Virus record (IMG/VR): IMGVR_UViG_3300033571_024374
Location: 1-64,000 of that record
DNA: 64,000 nucleotides
From: a virus
Strand: one strand, 5' to 3'
Shown: positions 32,404 through 42,800 of the stretch, one piece after another
Numbering within the stretch: the first letter of the stretch is position 1
Layout of the letters: each line of letters opens with the position of its first letter
The notes under the pieces: generated by a model
What the model saw: the letters and a program-made list of their open reading frames with translations, nothing else
What the model was told of the DNA's origin: nothing
Databases searched by the model: none
Position numbers and translations under genes: made by a program

Positions 32404-34071
32404 ATGTTATCCTTTGAACAATTTCAGAGTATATTCGAATCGAGAAATCCCGAAAGCGTTTATACAAAAAACAAAGACTTGATGTCTAAAGATGGAAAAC
32501 CACTTGAACTTCAAGACGTAGAGAAAATATTTCAAGCTGATCCGTCAATACAGAAATCTTATGTAAACTGGTTAATTCAATTATATAGAAAAACTGATAA
32601 AAATTTGTTTTTTGAAGATTTATATAAGGCTACTAATTATCTTCAAATATATGATGACGCTAAGAAAAAGAACAAGATCGAAGATGAAAGAGCAAAAAAT
32701 ATTTCTAATATCAAAACTCTTCCAGAACTCTTTAATATCATTGAGCCTTTCAAAGAAGATGAAACTAAACTTTTATCTAAAAAACAATTACGCGGAGACT
32801 CACCAGTTGAAGGTCAATATGAATTGATTTATTCTGATGACGAATGGGATGTAGTTATACCTAGAACGCACCCAGCTTCTTGTTATTGGGGTAGCGGTAC
32901 ACAATGGTGTACAGCAGTAGATGAAAATCCAAGTTATTTCAATGGATATACTAAAGATGGTCCCCTTTATATCTTTAGACATAAATCTGATAAAAAACTA
33001 CGCTATCAATTACACTTTGAAAGTTCTCAGTTTAAAGATGTAAAGGATGATGAATATCCACCAATTTCAGTATTTGAAAAATACCCAGTATTAAAAAATG
33101 CATTGGTTGAGTATTGGAGTGAAAATCCAAAAGTATTGGAGAATAGCACCAAGAATCCTTTAAGTATGGTTTTAGATAGAGATTCAAAAGAATGGTCAGT
33201 ATTTATACCTATGATTATTGATTCTGGATATAATTTGAATAGCGAAGATACTAATGGTAATACAGTTCTTATTAATTTGTGTAAGAAACTTAAAGTTGAA
33301 CTAATTGATTTCGTTTGTTCAAAAGGTGCTGATCCTAAAAAGGCTAATGCAAAAGGTTTAACAGCACTTATGGCAGCAGTTGCAGCAACAGCTTCAAATA
33401 TAAGCGGTAGACCATCTGTAAGTGATTTAGATACCTTAACATTGAAAGTTGCAGAAATCTTGTTTAAGTATGGTGCTGATGCAAGTGGTATAAATCCTAA
33501 TGGTGCCCAAAGCACAGTATTTGAAGCAATCCTTCAGAACAAAATTCAAACTGCTTTGTTCTTGGTAGATAAAGACGGTTACGATGTTAATGCTCCTGAT
33601 AATAAAGGAGATGCTGGCAGAAACTTAGCATTGTATTTACCAGGTTTGAATGTTACACCTACAGGTGCTAACTATTCTCTTAATTTTGATCAAGCTAAAT
33701 TCTTTATAGAAACTTTAATTAAAAAGGGATTAGATATTAATAAGATTAGCGAAAGTAATTTCTCTAATTCTCCACTTCATTTACTTTCACATTTTGCTGG
33801 TCTTCGTGCAAATGATAAAGCTGCTGTTGAAGTACTTTGTTTCATTGCTAAAATTCTCTTAGAGAATGGAGCAAATCCATGGTTAGAGGATAAGTCTAAA
33901 GGAATGAAAGTTAAATTAAGCGGAATGGAAGAACTTCCAAAATCTAATCTTTTAGCTATTGAAAAGCCAATTGGAAGACCAAAGAGTCCTGAAATGGTAG
34001 CATTATTAACAGAATATATGAAAAAGGCTAACCCAAGGAAGAAAATTCCTGCGGTTGATGTTTTAAGTTAA
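32404..34071 (+). CDS. Leader-bearing protein with phage WCTA-type domain and ankyrin repeats
   Basis: I choose ATG 32404 (555 residues): it exposes the leader MLSFEQFQSIFE/SRN and fits the promoter distance; the frame is open from 32374. Residues about 120-230 hold a domain seen in many T4-like phage proteins (KKQLRGDSPVEGQYELIY, WDVVIPRTHPASCYWGSGTQ, WCTAVDENPSYFNGY). The C-terminal half is ankyrin repeats (DTNGNTVLINLCKKLKVELI, ANAKGLTALMAAVA). The protein at 37242 has the same two parts. I infer a packaged ankyrin protein. Confidence 0.78.
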   Translation: MLSFEQFQSIFESRNPESVYTKNKDLMSKDGKPLELQDVEKIFQADPSIQKSYVNWLIQLYRKTDKNLFFEDLYKATNYLQIYDDAKKKNKIEDERAKNISNIKTLPELFNIIEPFKEDETKLLSKKQLRGDSPVEGQYELIYSDDEWDVVIPRTHPASCYWGSGTQWCTAVDENPSYFNGYTKDGPLYIFRHKSDKKLRYQLHFESSQFKDVKDDEYPPISVFEKYPVLKNALVEYWSENPKVLENSTKNPLSMVLDRDSKEWSVFIPMIIDSGYNLNSEDTNGNTVLINLCKKLKVELIDFVCSKGADPKKANAKGLTALMAAVAATASNISGRPSVSDLDTLTLKVAEILFKYGADASGINPNGAQSTVFEAILQNKIQTALFLVDKDGYDVNAPDNKGDAGRNLALYLPGLNVTPTGANYSLNFDQAKFFIETLIKKGLDINKISESNFSNSPLHLLSHFAGLRANDKAAVEVLCFIAKILLENGANPWLEDKSKGMKVKLSGMEELPKSNLLAIEKPIGRPKSPEMVALLTEYMKKANPRKKIPAVDVLS

Positions 34072-34100
34072 TTTGTTTATTTATATTTTGTGAGTTTGAT

Positions 34101-34691
34101 ATGTCTTTTTCCATGGATCAATTAATTTATACTTTAAATTATATTGATAAAACAGATTGGCCAGATGGCCCTTGGAAACTCGAACCTGATAAAATGTTGT
34201 GGATAGATGATTCCACAGGTTATGAATGCTTAATAAAGAGAATTCGAAACATCAGTCATTTATGCGGTTATGTGGGTGTTACTAAAGAACACCCACTATA
34301 CGGCACCTCCCTTTTACAGTTCAGAAGAGATGAAACGCTTGAAAAGTTTTTTGATGTCCATGGTAAAATTACAATGTCTTACCCTGGAAAGCTTTTCTCA
34401 GAAGAACCTGGTCCAGATAATAAGTTAGGTAGGGCATTTATTGAAAATAGAGTTCATCCACAGGAAATCTGGTGGATCGGTATGGACTTTGTTCAGAATG
34501 AAGATATTATACCAATAATATCTGATGATCCAAATGATAATAATGGTGAAAGAATCTACAGAGACATCGGATATGTAACAAAGGAAGTTACCAAACTAGC
34601 TTATCTTTTGAAAAAGTTTCATGAAGAATTCGATAGTGGTGAAATTAAATTTGAAAAATTAAATCATCCAATACCTAGTTGGGCATTATAA
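34101..34691 (+). CDS. Conserved hypothetical protein
   Basis: The protein has 196 residues. The pattern GPWKLEPDKMLWIDDSTGYE, LCGYVGVTKEHPLYG, FDVHGKITMSYPG, and EIWWIGMDFVQNEDIIP, then YRDIGYVTKEV, is that of a widespread uncharacterised family in bacteria and phages (often annotated simply as hypothetical). No catalytic role is established. It lies between two ankyrin genes and starts 29 bases after the first. Confidence 0.78.
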   Translation: MSFSMDQLIYTLNYIDKTDWPDGPWKLEPDKMLWIDDSTGYECLIKRIRNISHLCGYVGVTKEHPLYGTSLLQFRRDETLEKFFDVHGKITMSYPGKLFSEEPGPDNKLGRAFIENRVHPQEIWWIGMDFVQNEDIIPIISDDPNDNNGERIYRDIGYVTKEVTKLAYLLKKFHEEFDSGEIKFEKLNHPIPSWAL

Positions 34692-34704
34692 TTTAAGCAA
34701 ATTT

Positions 34705-35244
34705 ATGACAAAGGAACAATTTATCAAATATCTAAATGGTTCTTCTCAAGAAACTTTAGATACCTTAGCTTTTAAATCTACTATGAAGCTAGAATATCTT
34801 CAGTTTCTTAAGCTTTTAATTTCAAAACGATTTATAAACAACCCTAAAAATCGAGTAGGACAAAGTTTATTGCATACGTCAGTTATTCATAATAACGTAG
34901 AAGCATTACGTTTCTTAATAGATTCTGGTCTTAATATTAATGAAACTGATGATGACTATAGAACGCCATTGCATCTATCAGTAATATATCCAGTTAATTC
35001 AGAAATAATTTCTCTTTTAATTTCCAATGAAGCTGATATAAATGCTAAGACTGAAAGATTAGAAACACCTTTGTTTTTAGCATGTCAATCTAATAATACA
35101 GATGCAGCAAGGATACTATTAGAAACAAATAAATGCGATATTTCTTTTCCTAATGATTTAGGGCAAGAAGCGATGTTTTTAGCTTATAAAAATGATAATA
35201 AAGAGATACTAAGACTACTTAAAAAATTCAAAGAGGCAGTTTAA
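34705..35244 (+). CDS. Ankyrin-repeat protein
   Basis: The protein has 179 residues with about four ankyrin repeats: GQSLLHTSVIHNNVEALRFL, DDDYRTPLHLSVI, TERLETPLFLACQSNNTDAA, and NDLGQEAMFLA. It has no leader or signal peptide, so it probably acts in the host cytoplasm. Its stop overlaps the next start by one base (TAATG). Confidence 0.87.
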   Translation: MTKEQFIKYLNGSSQETLDTLAFKSTMKLEYLQFLKLLISKRFINNPKNRVGQSLLHTSVIHNNVEALRFLIDSGLNINETDDDYRTPLHLSVIYPVNSEIISLLISNEADINAKTERLETPLFLACQSNNTDAARILLETNKCDISFPNDLGQEAMFLAYKNDNKEILRLLKKFKEAV

Positions 35245-36008
35245 TGTTTTCAGTTGTTATTCCAACACTCTGGCGTTCTCCATATTTATTAGATTTACTT
35301 AATTATTTAGATTCAATACATGAGATAGGTGAAATAATAATTATAGATAATGATCGAAATAAATCACAAAATTTAGATCAATTCTCAAAAGTAATACACA
35401 TTAAAAATCCTCAAAATAATTTTGTAAGTCCAAGTTGGAATCAAGGCGTAAAGTTAGCCTCATTCGATAAGATATGTCTCTTAAATGACGATGTTATTAT
35501 ACATAAAGATGTATTCTTATTGATGGATAATTTCATAAGCGAATCGGTAGGTTTAGTTGGTCTCTCTTCAGATGTCTATGAAAACTGTAAAGAATTTTTT
35601 AATAGTCTGGAAAAGCCTAGTAATTTAAAAATTTATCCAACTACTCAAAGAAACTTTGGATATGGGTGTTGTATGTTTATACACAAAAACAACTATAAGC
35701 ATATACCAGATGAAATGAAAATTCAATACGGTGACGATTATATCTTTTACTCATTAGAGAAGATAAACTATGTTTTAGATGGGTTTACAATAGTAGGTAA
35801 AATCAGTGCGTCTCTATTAGATGAAAATTTACAAATCATAGATAAGGATTATGTAAATTCTATTTGTAAAAATGACCATAATGTATTCTGGAATGAAATG
35901 GAAAAAGGTGCCCTAACAAGAACACCTTTACACTCATACGACTCTGATAAACTTCAAGAATTATCTAATTATAAATGGAAATCTTCTAGTAACTATTATT
36001 TTGATTAA
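35244..36008 (+). CDS. Family-2-like glycosyltransferase
   Basis: The protein has 254 residues. It begins FSVVIPTLWRSPYLLDLLNY, with EIIIIDND and then SPSWNQGVKLASFDKICLLN followed by DDV, the nucleotide-sugar and metal-binding elements of a GT-A/GT2 fold. The C-terminal part contains GYGCCMFIHK and QYGDDYIFY. The acceptor is unknown. It overlaps the ankyrin gene by 1 base and the convergent gene at 36005 by 4 bases. Confidence 0.78.
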   Translation: MFSVVIPTLWRSPYLLDLLNYLDSIHEIGEIIIIDNDRNKSQNLDQFSKVIHIKNPQNNFVSPSWNQGVKLASFDKICLLNDDVIIHKDVFLLMDNFISESVGLVGLSSDVYENCKEFFNSLEKPSNLKIYPTTQRNFGYGCCMFIHKNNYKHIPDEMKIQYGDDYIFYSLEKINYVLDGFTIVGKISASLLDENLQIIDKDYVNSICKNDHNVFWNEMEKGALTRTPLHSYDSDKLQELSNYKWKSSSNYYFD

Positions 36009-36595
36009 TCTTCAGATTTACCATACATTTCTTCAAAACTTTTAATGTGCTTACTCGTTCTGTGCATTTTTTTACCCTTTGTATCACCAGGTAATTCTTT
36101 ATATGCTTCTGGATCATCATCAGGCATCTCTGCTTGTTTCTTCATCATTTCTTTCTTCTTCTCAATCGTAGATTTAGATAAACCTTTGAAATATTTATGT
36201 TCGCTTTCAGCTTCATTCGTTTTCTTTTTAATAAATTTCAATCCATCAGTATGTCCATTTCTAATGATGTCTTTAGCAACATCAGAATCTGATCCTCCTT
36301 TTGGATTTGATTTAGGACTACCCCACGTTGTCGATTTACCTGTCAAAAAACTTGCTAAACGAGCATAACCCCATTGTTGCTGACCAGCACCAGGTCTGTG
36401 TCCAGATTTCCAAGCAGCCATTCCTCTTCTCATTATTATCCTCAAATAAGAAATTGGAACACCAGTAGTTTCTGATTTTTTCTTTAATGCCTTTTCAATA
36501 GCGGGAGAATCTATTGGAGAACGGTCCCCTTTAGCTTTATTTTCATTTAATTCATAGTCATTAATGAATTCTTCAAATAGTTTTATATTACTCAT
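36005..36595 (-). CDS. Leader-bearing DUF5824-type phage protein
   Basis: The protein has 196 residues. The leader MSNIKLFEEFINDYELNE/N ends in L-N-E. The middle (TGVPISYLRIIMRRGMAAWK, HRPGAGQQQWGYARLASFLT) is the DUF5824 pattern common in T4-like phages. The C-terminus (YFKGLSKSTIEKKK, DPEAYKELPGD) is another piece commonly found with it. It is basic overall, which fits a DNA-associated internal head protein. The function is unknown. A variant of the late motif (GAATATATA) lies about 25 bases upstream. Confidence 0.82.
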   Translation of the reverse strand: MSNIKLFEEFINDYELNENKAKGDRSPIDSPAIEKALKKKSETTGVPISYLRIIMRRGMAAWKSGHRPGAGQQQWGYARLASFLTGKSTTWGSPKSNPKGGSDSDVAKDIIRNGHTDGLKFIKKKTNEAESEHKYFKGLSKSTIEKKKEMMKKQAEMPDDDPEAYKELPGDTKGKKMHRTSKHIKSFEEMYGKSED

Positions 36596-36644
36596 TCTAT
36601 CTATTATGTTACTAGTCTAATATATATTCAAAATCTTAGGATTA

Positions 36645-37205
36645 TTATACCTTTAAAATGGCTTGCAGTTCTTTAGTTCCTGCGAACTCGTAGGGAGTTT
36701 CACCATGATTATTTTGAATATCTCTATTGGCACCTGCATCTATAAGCATCAGGGCGATTTCTGGGCGATAATATTCAACAGCATAGTGTAATGCAGTATT
36801 ACCAATTTCATCCTGTATATTCAAATCCGCCTTTGCATCAATCAACATTTGAACTATTTCTATGTAGTTCCATTTTGTAGCAAAAATCAAAGCAGTCCTA
36901 CCTTTTTCATTTTGTACATTAACATCTACACCTGCATCTATAAGCATTTTTGCAATAATCTGCCTAATTTCTGTTCTATGGTCACTTGCAACCCAATGTA
37001 ATATCGTATTACCTTGATTAAAACCTTCTTCATCTTGCCAATCCAGCTTCGCACCTAATATAATTAAGTCCTGTATAAGATTGATATTTGGTTTATAAGA
37101 TTGAACTTCACGTTTAATCATCTCAGCCTTCTTATTCGGTGGGATAATCATTAGTTCATAGGGGTCATGAGAATCAAAATCTTCAAAGAGTCGTAGATAT
37201 TTCAT
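36645..37205 (-). CDS. Leader-bearing ankyrin-repeat protein
   Basis: The protein has 186 residues. The leader is MKYLRLFEDFDSH, without a clear L-x-E site. Four ankyrin repeats follow (EGFNQGNTILHWVASDHRTE, NEKGRTALIFATKWNYIEIV, DEIGNTALHYAVEYYRPEIA, NNHGETPYEFAG). A GATATATA promoter stands 21 bases before the start. If the leader works, the ankyrin repeats enter the host with the DNA and could bind host proteins at once. Confidence 0.83.
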   Translation of the reverse strand: MKYLRLFEDFDSHDPYELMIIPPNKKAEMIKREVQSYKPNINLIQDLIILGAKLDWQDEEGFNQGNTILHWVASDHRTEIRQIIAKMLIDAGVDVNVQNEKGRTALIFATKWNYIEIVQMLIDAKADLNIQDEIGNTALHYAVEYYRPEIALMLIDAGANRDIQNNHGETPYEFAGTKELQAILKV

Positions 37206-37226
37206 GGACTACATATATTTTGGAAG

Positions 37227-37234
37227 TATATATC
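37227..37234 (-). promoter_or_regulatory. Putative late promoter GATATATA
   Basis: 21 bases upstream of ATG 37205, in the 36-base gap after the gene at 37242. Confidence 0.6.
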
Positions 37235-37241
37235 TATACTA

Positions 37242-38480
37242 CTATTTAATATCATCCATTACTATACTTTTCATTTCTTTTGCTAAATCTAATGGTGTTT
37301 TACCATAATTGTCTTTTTCATTAGCATCTAACCCCAAATTTATAAGTACCCTAGCCATATCAACTTTACCTAACATAAATGCAGAATGTAATGGGGTTCT
37401 ACCCAAAAAATCTTTTACATGTATATTCATACCATTCTTTATCAAAAGCTCTAATACATTTATTTTACCAGTAGATGCTACCATATGAGCCAAATTTACA
37501 AAACCATCTTGAACATTTGTCATAGCACCATATTTCAATAACATCTTAATTAACTTAATAGATTCTTTTTCATCAGTAATATACACAGCTTTACAAATAG
37601 GAATACCCGAAACACAATCATTATCAATACCATCTACGTCTGCCCCATATGCTAAATATATTCTAGATAGTGATGATTTACCTTTTTCTAAAGCATTTAA
37701 AAATGCCTTTTGATAAAAAGATAACTCAGGCCTTTTAATGAATTCATATTCATTGCGTTCTATGTAATCTACAAACGCATCTAACACATCTGGATATTTA
37801 GCAAACATTCCTTCTGGATCTATAGGTCTATCTTCTAAATCCATATATTGAGAGGTCTCTATATGAAATTGAATATTATTCTTAATCTCTCCATTTTTAT
37901 AGTATATGATTACAACAGGACCTTTTTCTGCATATCCCCAATATGTTCTATCATATCCTGAATGAGCAGTACACCAACGACTCCCAGAACCCCAAAAACA
38001 CGCAGCACGATGTGTTTTGGGAACAACAACAGAATATCTATCATTGTCTAATAGTACGTCAAACTCTCCATCAACTGCTGTATCTCCCTTTAATTGCTTT
38101 TTAGATAGTGTTTCTTCTTTATTATCTTTATATTCTTTGATCTTATCCCAAAGATCATTCAAATTCTTGTAGTTAAGAATGTTACGCTCATCTAAACTTA
38201 ATTTATTCTGAACCTTTTCAAATAATTCAAGAGATTCTGTTATTTTGTACAAATCTTCTATAAAAATTTCATACGGTGTATGTTTAAATAGATCTGTCAT
38301 CCAACGCAAATACTTGCCTCTATTTGTTGGATCCGCATGGAACATTAAAAGAAGCGAGTCGGCATCCAATTCAATATTATTGATGTCTTTGATGTTTTGC
38401 TGTAAGATTCTTATAAATCTTTCTTTAACTTTATCATTTACATCAAATGATTTTATTTTACGTATTTGCTTATTTTCCAT
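37242..38480 (-). CDS. Phage WCTA-domain protein with ankyrin repeats (paralog of 32404)
   Basis: The protein has 412 residues. The N-terminus MENKQIRKIKSFDVND is only faintly leader-like. The first 250 residues match the protein at 32404 in order: FHADPTNRGKYLRWMTDLFK, LSKKQLKGDTAVDGEFDVLL, and VVVPKTHRAACFWGSGSRWC. The C-terminal 160 residues are ankyrin repeats (DFLGRTPLHSAFMLGKVDMA, DNYGKTPLDLA). It follows the guanylate kinase gene by 2 bases. Confidence 0.8.
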   Translation of the reverse strand: MENKQIRKIKSFDVNDKVKERFIRILQQNIKDINNIELDADSLLLMFHADPTNRGKYLRWMTDLFKHTPYEIFIEDLYKITESLELFEKVQNKLSLDERNILNYKNLNDLWDKIKEYKDNKEETLSKKQLKGDTAVDGEFDVLLDNDRYSVVVPKTHRAACFWGSGSRWCTAHSGYDRTYWGYAEKGPVVIIYYKNGEIKNNIQFHIETSQYMDLEDRPIDPEGMFAKYPDVLDAFVDYIERNEYEFIKRPELSFYQKAFLNALEKGKSSLSRIYLAYGADVDGIDNDCVSGIPICKAVYITDEKESIKLIKMLLKYGAMTNVQDGFVNLAHMVASTGKINVLELLIKNGMNIHVKDFLGRTPLHSAFMLGKVDMARVLINLGLDANEKDNYGKTPLDLAKEMKSIVMDDIK

Positions 38481-38482
38481 TA

Positions 38483-39037
38483 TTATTTGAAAAGTTTATC
38501 TTGTTCTATTATAGATTTAATTCTATTGATACTATCTTCCAGCACATCATTTTCTACTACAATATCAAATAAGTTAGATGCTTCCATTTCCATTTCATAT
38601 CGTTCTAATCTTTTATTAGCATCTTTTACTGATTCCGTAGATCTTTTCATTATTCTTTTCATCAATTCTTCTTTGCTAGGTGGTTTTAAAAAAATCAGGA
38701 CTTTTTTATTTTTTAATAACCTTTGTATTCTTTTTGCACCAAGCACATCTATGATTAAAAATGAAACCTCAGAATCGGAATTAAATTCGGATTTCAAGGT
38801 ACCATATAATTCACCATGTACATCTTGCCATTCTATGAATTCATTATTCTCAATTTTATCCAAAAATTCTTTTCTTGAAACATAATAATAACTAATACCA
38901 TGCACCTCTCCTTCTCTTTTTCTTCGAGTGGTGCATGTTATTATTTTCTTTGAATTTGGTATTATTGATAATAAAGAGCGAACTATGGTATCTTTACCAC
39001 AGCCACTTGGGGAAGATATAATAATTGTTTTGTTCAT
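38483..39037 (-). CDS. gmk: Guanylate kinase
   Basis: The protein has 184 residues, slightly short for the family. The P-loop is IISSPSGCGKDTI, the GMP-binding part is TTRRKREGEVHGISYYYVS and the lid is MKRIMKRSTES. It phosphorylates GMP/dGMP and supports phage DNA synthesis. CAAATATA at 39085-39092 on the plus strand corresponds to a host-type TATATTTG -7 element about 50 bases upstream, so expression may be early. It overlaps no gene but is 2 bases from the next. Confidence 0.93.
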   Translation of the reverse strand: MNKTIIISSPSGCGKDTIVRSLLSIIPNSKKIITCTTRRKREGEVHGISYYYVSRKEFLDKIENNEFIEWQDVHGELYGTLKSEFNSDSEVSFLIIDVLGAKRIQRLLKNKKVLIFLKPPSKEELMKRIMKRSTESVKDANKRLERYEMEMEASNLFDIVVENDVLEDSINRIKSIIEQDKLFK

Positions 39038-39098
39038 TATTATTATATGCTTAGTTGTAGATTAGTTTATATTTCTGTTAACTTCAAATATAAGAAAT

Positions 39099-39764
39099 TT
39101 ACAGAGAATTTAACATACTAATAAGCTCAGGTTGTGGATGGCAATCAGTTTTATCCTTTCTATAGTTAACATGTGTCCATAAACCACCTGCGCCATTTAG
39201 AGCAGCCTTTGATACATTAAATGTATCTATGCTCCAAGGAGTCTCGCGTTTTAATGATATTCCAAATTCTTGAGAAATCCATCCTAATACATGACGCAAT
39301 GATTCTAGTTGTTTTTCAGTATATTTATGGAAATATCTATATCCCCTCCAATTTACACCTAAATCATAAACATCAGTATCTGCCATTGGTTTTTTTACAT
39401 AATTATAGAATTTACCATCTTTACCTAAAGTAATTGGACCATAATTACATATTTCTATACCTATACTTTTCTTATCTAATCGACCATTAGTTCCCTTAAC
39501 GCCTAAATGCCATGCCCAATATTTAGGTTCAAATGCCATTACAACCACGCCATCGTGAGTTGTATCTATTTTAGTAGTGCTTCTACCACCTATTGTAAAT
39601 GCAGTTGCTACCCTACCTCTAGTATCATTACCCCAAGAGTTTACAGTCCAGACTGGATTATGACCTCCAGCCGTATGATGAATCACTATAGAATCCTTTT
39701 TGGATTCCTTCTTAACGTACTCACTTTCTGCTAAAAAATGTTGTTGTATCACAGTCCAAGACAT
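39099..39764 (-). CDS. N-acetylmuramoyl-L-alanine amidase (Amidase_2)
   Basis: The protein has 221 residues. Zinc-binding residues are visible: His29/30 in IVIHHTAGG, His in WAWHLG and the C-terminal TDCHPQPEL. The core IGIEICNYG supports the amidase_2 (PGRP) fold. It cleaves between muramic acid and the stem peptide. It has no signal peptide. Its GATATATA promoter is back to back with that of the giant tail protein, so it may be a tail-associated lysin rather than the main endolysin. Confidence 0.92.
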   Translation of the reverse strand: MSWTVIQQHFLAESEYVKKESKKDSIVIHHTAGGHNPVWTVNSWGNDTRGRVATAFTIGGRSTTKIDTTHDGVVVMAFEPKYWAWHLGVKGTNGRLDKKSIGIEICNYGPITLGKDGKFYNYVKKPMADTDVYDLGVNWRGYRYFHKYTEKQLESLRHVLGWISQEFGISLKRETPWSIDTFNVSKAALNGAGGLWTHVNYRKDKTDCHPQPELISMLNSL

Positions 39765-39794
39765 AATTTTAAATTAGGTTTCTAATTGTATTTC

Positions 39795-39802
39795 TATATA
39801 TC
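39795..39802 (-). promoter_or_regulatory. Putative late promoter GATATATA (amidase)
   Basis: 30 bases upstream of ATG 39764; divergent partner of 39824-39831. Confidence 0.62.
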
Positions 39803-39823
39803 CTTTCACAATATTTTTTAATA

Positions 39824-39831
39824 GATATATA
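39824..39831 (+). promoter_or_regulatory. Putative late promoter GATATATA (tail protein)
   Basis: 27 bases upstream of ATG 39859 of a clear structural gene, which supports the late reading of the motif. Confidence 0.65.
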
Positions 39832-39858
39832 CTAAAACACATAAAGGATAATATACTT

Positions 39859-42800
39859 ATGCCAAGCGTTTCTTTAAATAATTTAAGATTTTTTGATAAA
39901 TCAGGTTCTGATATTAGCCCTATCATTTCAAATGATATTTGGACAGCTTCATTAAGAATACCTGATACTTCTGTTGGATTACATGAAGTTGCACATGTAT
40001 TTATAGGTGAAGATGTAATAAACTCTTCAAATATAGTTACTAGAAGTGCTACAACTGTATTAAACTCCCCATTGGTCACTTTCACAAGCGGTACTACGAA
40101 AAATGTGAAAGCTGGTATGTGGATTCAAGGAAATAATATACCAACAGGTAGTTCTGTACAATCTGTAAAAAATCAAACACAAATATTTATAGATTCTGAA
40201 CTAGGTGCAAGTGCTACAGGAAGCACTACATTAGAAATGCATCCCAAAAGATATGATTTGACATTTCCTAGAACTAATAATTCATCCAAGATCAGAGCAA
40301 GACTTGAACAAGAATCTGAAATTTTTTATTTATTTGATGTTGCTTATGAAGAAACTTTACCTGTAATTAATAAAGTCAATTCATTTACTTTTAATCTAGA
40401 TGATGGGAGTTCTGATACAGAATTGTTTAATCATAGAGAATTAAGTTCATCTGATATTAGAAAAGAACTTATTCAAATTAATATTGCATCCACTTCAAAA
40501 GTTGAAGGTGCTTATACAAGTACTCTCATTATAGAAGAAATAGATACAAATGAAAATGTTACAACATTAGCTCAAATTTCTCTAATTTTTGAATCAATAG
40601 GAGAAGATGAAAGATTTAAGAGTATGTTGGAAAACTTCGGTAAATCAATAGATTCTAAAGAATATATCGCATTTAGAAATACTGATATAAAAGAAGATAA
40701 AGTTAATTATAAAGAACTCAATACTAAGCGTAAAGAAATGCTACTTGCTGGTGGAGATATTTGGCCTTACTTGGGTTCTTATAAAGGTTTAATTAATGCT
40801 CTAAAGTATTTTGGATATGGTGATTTGCGTTTAAAAGAATATTGGCTTAATGTAGACCAAAATTCTAAGAATGAAGGTAAGATGATCACTATGAATGTTC
40901 CTTTATCTTTAGATTATACTGACAAAGAATTTGAAGATTATAAACGTTTCATAAATGGAATAGTACCAAATCAGCCATCTAAGGTATTTAGAAAAACTGC
41001 AAAGTTTGGTTTATTTTATGATTTAAATAGAGATACAGGGGATTTTGATGAAGATGGTTTACCTATTACCGAAGATGTTTTCGAATTTACAAATGAAGAA
41101 ATTCTTGTAAAACTTTTCAGTCTTAAAAATATATTAAAAGAAAAGTTTTTACCACTTAATGCGAGAATCGTTGATATCACTGGAGAAGGTGTATATTACG
41201 ATAATATAGGAATTAATACATGGAATATACCTACACCTACAATTCATGTAGATGTTGAAAAGGATTTAGAATTTGAGGCTTCACCTATTAGAGGATATTT
41301 AGAAGATTTAACAAGCCAATTTACAAATAATTGTGATTTAACCATATCAACAAAACTATCTGAAAAAGCAGATATGGATGTTTTGGATTATGCGTATTGT
41401 ATGATTGAAACAGAACTTGATGCAGATGGTAATCCAATAGTTGAAAAACATCCAAGATATGCTAGAAAAATTGGTTTTCAAACCACAATAACCAACCTTA
41501 CAGATGACTATGTTTGGGATGAATTAACTATGTCATGGGAAGAGGCTGGAGAAAGAACTTGGGATAATCTTCGTTATCAAGATTATCAAACTATGCGTTG
41601 GATTGTTAGGTCAGTAGAACGCAATGTAATAGTATATGATAAAGGAGGAGCTATCGGTGAACTCGATATTATTACTGTAACTTTACCATATCTCGGTTTT
41701 TATGATGTAACTTTAGAATTAGTTGATCACTTTAATTTCCCACATAGACAAACTAAGAGAAATTATATCGAAGTAAGACCTAAGGAAGCTGATATCTCTG
41801 CAATATTTAGGTCTCACGAGGTTTACGAAACTTGGGAAGAAATAGAAGACACAGAATCCGACCTAGCATTAGCGGATATGCATGGAACCTGGATGGATAT
41901 TACAATAAATGAAGATACTACATGGACAGAAGTTGGAGATTTAACATGGGAAGCTGTAGATTTTAATAGATATTCAAATCAAGATAACCTATTCGATTAT
42001 TTCGATGGTTCTTTAGTAAATAATTCTAACGAAAAGGTTGGACAAGTTTCAGGTATTGATCCAGATAAACAAATAGTAAAGGTTAAAGGATTTAATAACT
42101 CTCTTTTACGCAATGCTAGACAACAAAATGCTTATTTTTTCAAAGACAGAAACAATTCAGATGTGCTTTTGTTAGATATTGTTGCAAATGCAGCTGGATC
42201 AGCATTTTCTGTTAAAACTTTTGATAATTATGATATCTTTTTCGTTTCAGCTAATGAGGGTTTCATTGCTGGTAAAAATGGAAAGTTGATGAGTACAAAT
42301 AATGGTGGTTTAACTTGGGAAGCTGAAGATAGTGATACAGTAAATAATTTAAACTCTATTTATTTTACAAGTCCTAAAAACGGATGGATTGTAGGTAATT
42401 ATGGTACTGTTGTTAACTATAGGATTGACAACGATGGTATAAAGACTATAACCCCAAGATTTATAGCAGCATTAAAAAATTTGAATGGCGTTCATTTTAT
42501 TGATGAATCAACAGGCTATATCGCTGGAGATTCTACTATACTTAAAACTACCGACGGTGGAAACATTTGGAATACTGTTGCACCAAATTCATTTAACGAA
42601 ATTGTAAATGATATTTATTTCCCATCTTCAATTTTAGGTGTAATCGTTACTCAAAATGGAAAAATTTATAGAACTATAGATGGTGGAGAGAATTGGATAA
42701 ATGTAGCGAGTTATAACGGTGCAATAACTAGTGTACATTTTTATGATAATCTTTACGGTTGGGCTGCATTTAGTGATGGGACTAACCATAAAGTTTTAAG

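Noticed and set aside
33027-33515. 162-residue open frame on the minus strand inside the gene at 32404
   Set aside because: It is antisense to a well-supported ankyrin gene, has no leader or motif, and its Ala/Leu-rich look follows from the complementary strand of that gene.
38466-38885. 139-residue open frame opposite guanylate kinase
   Set aside because: It is antisense to a gene with all family motifs and has serine/leucine-rich low-complexity content.
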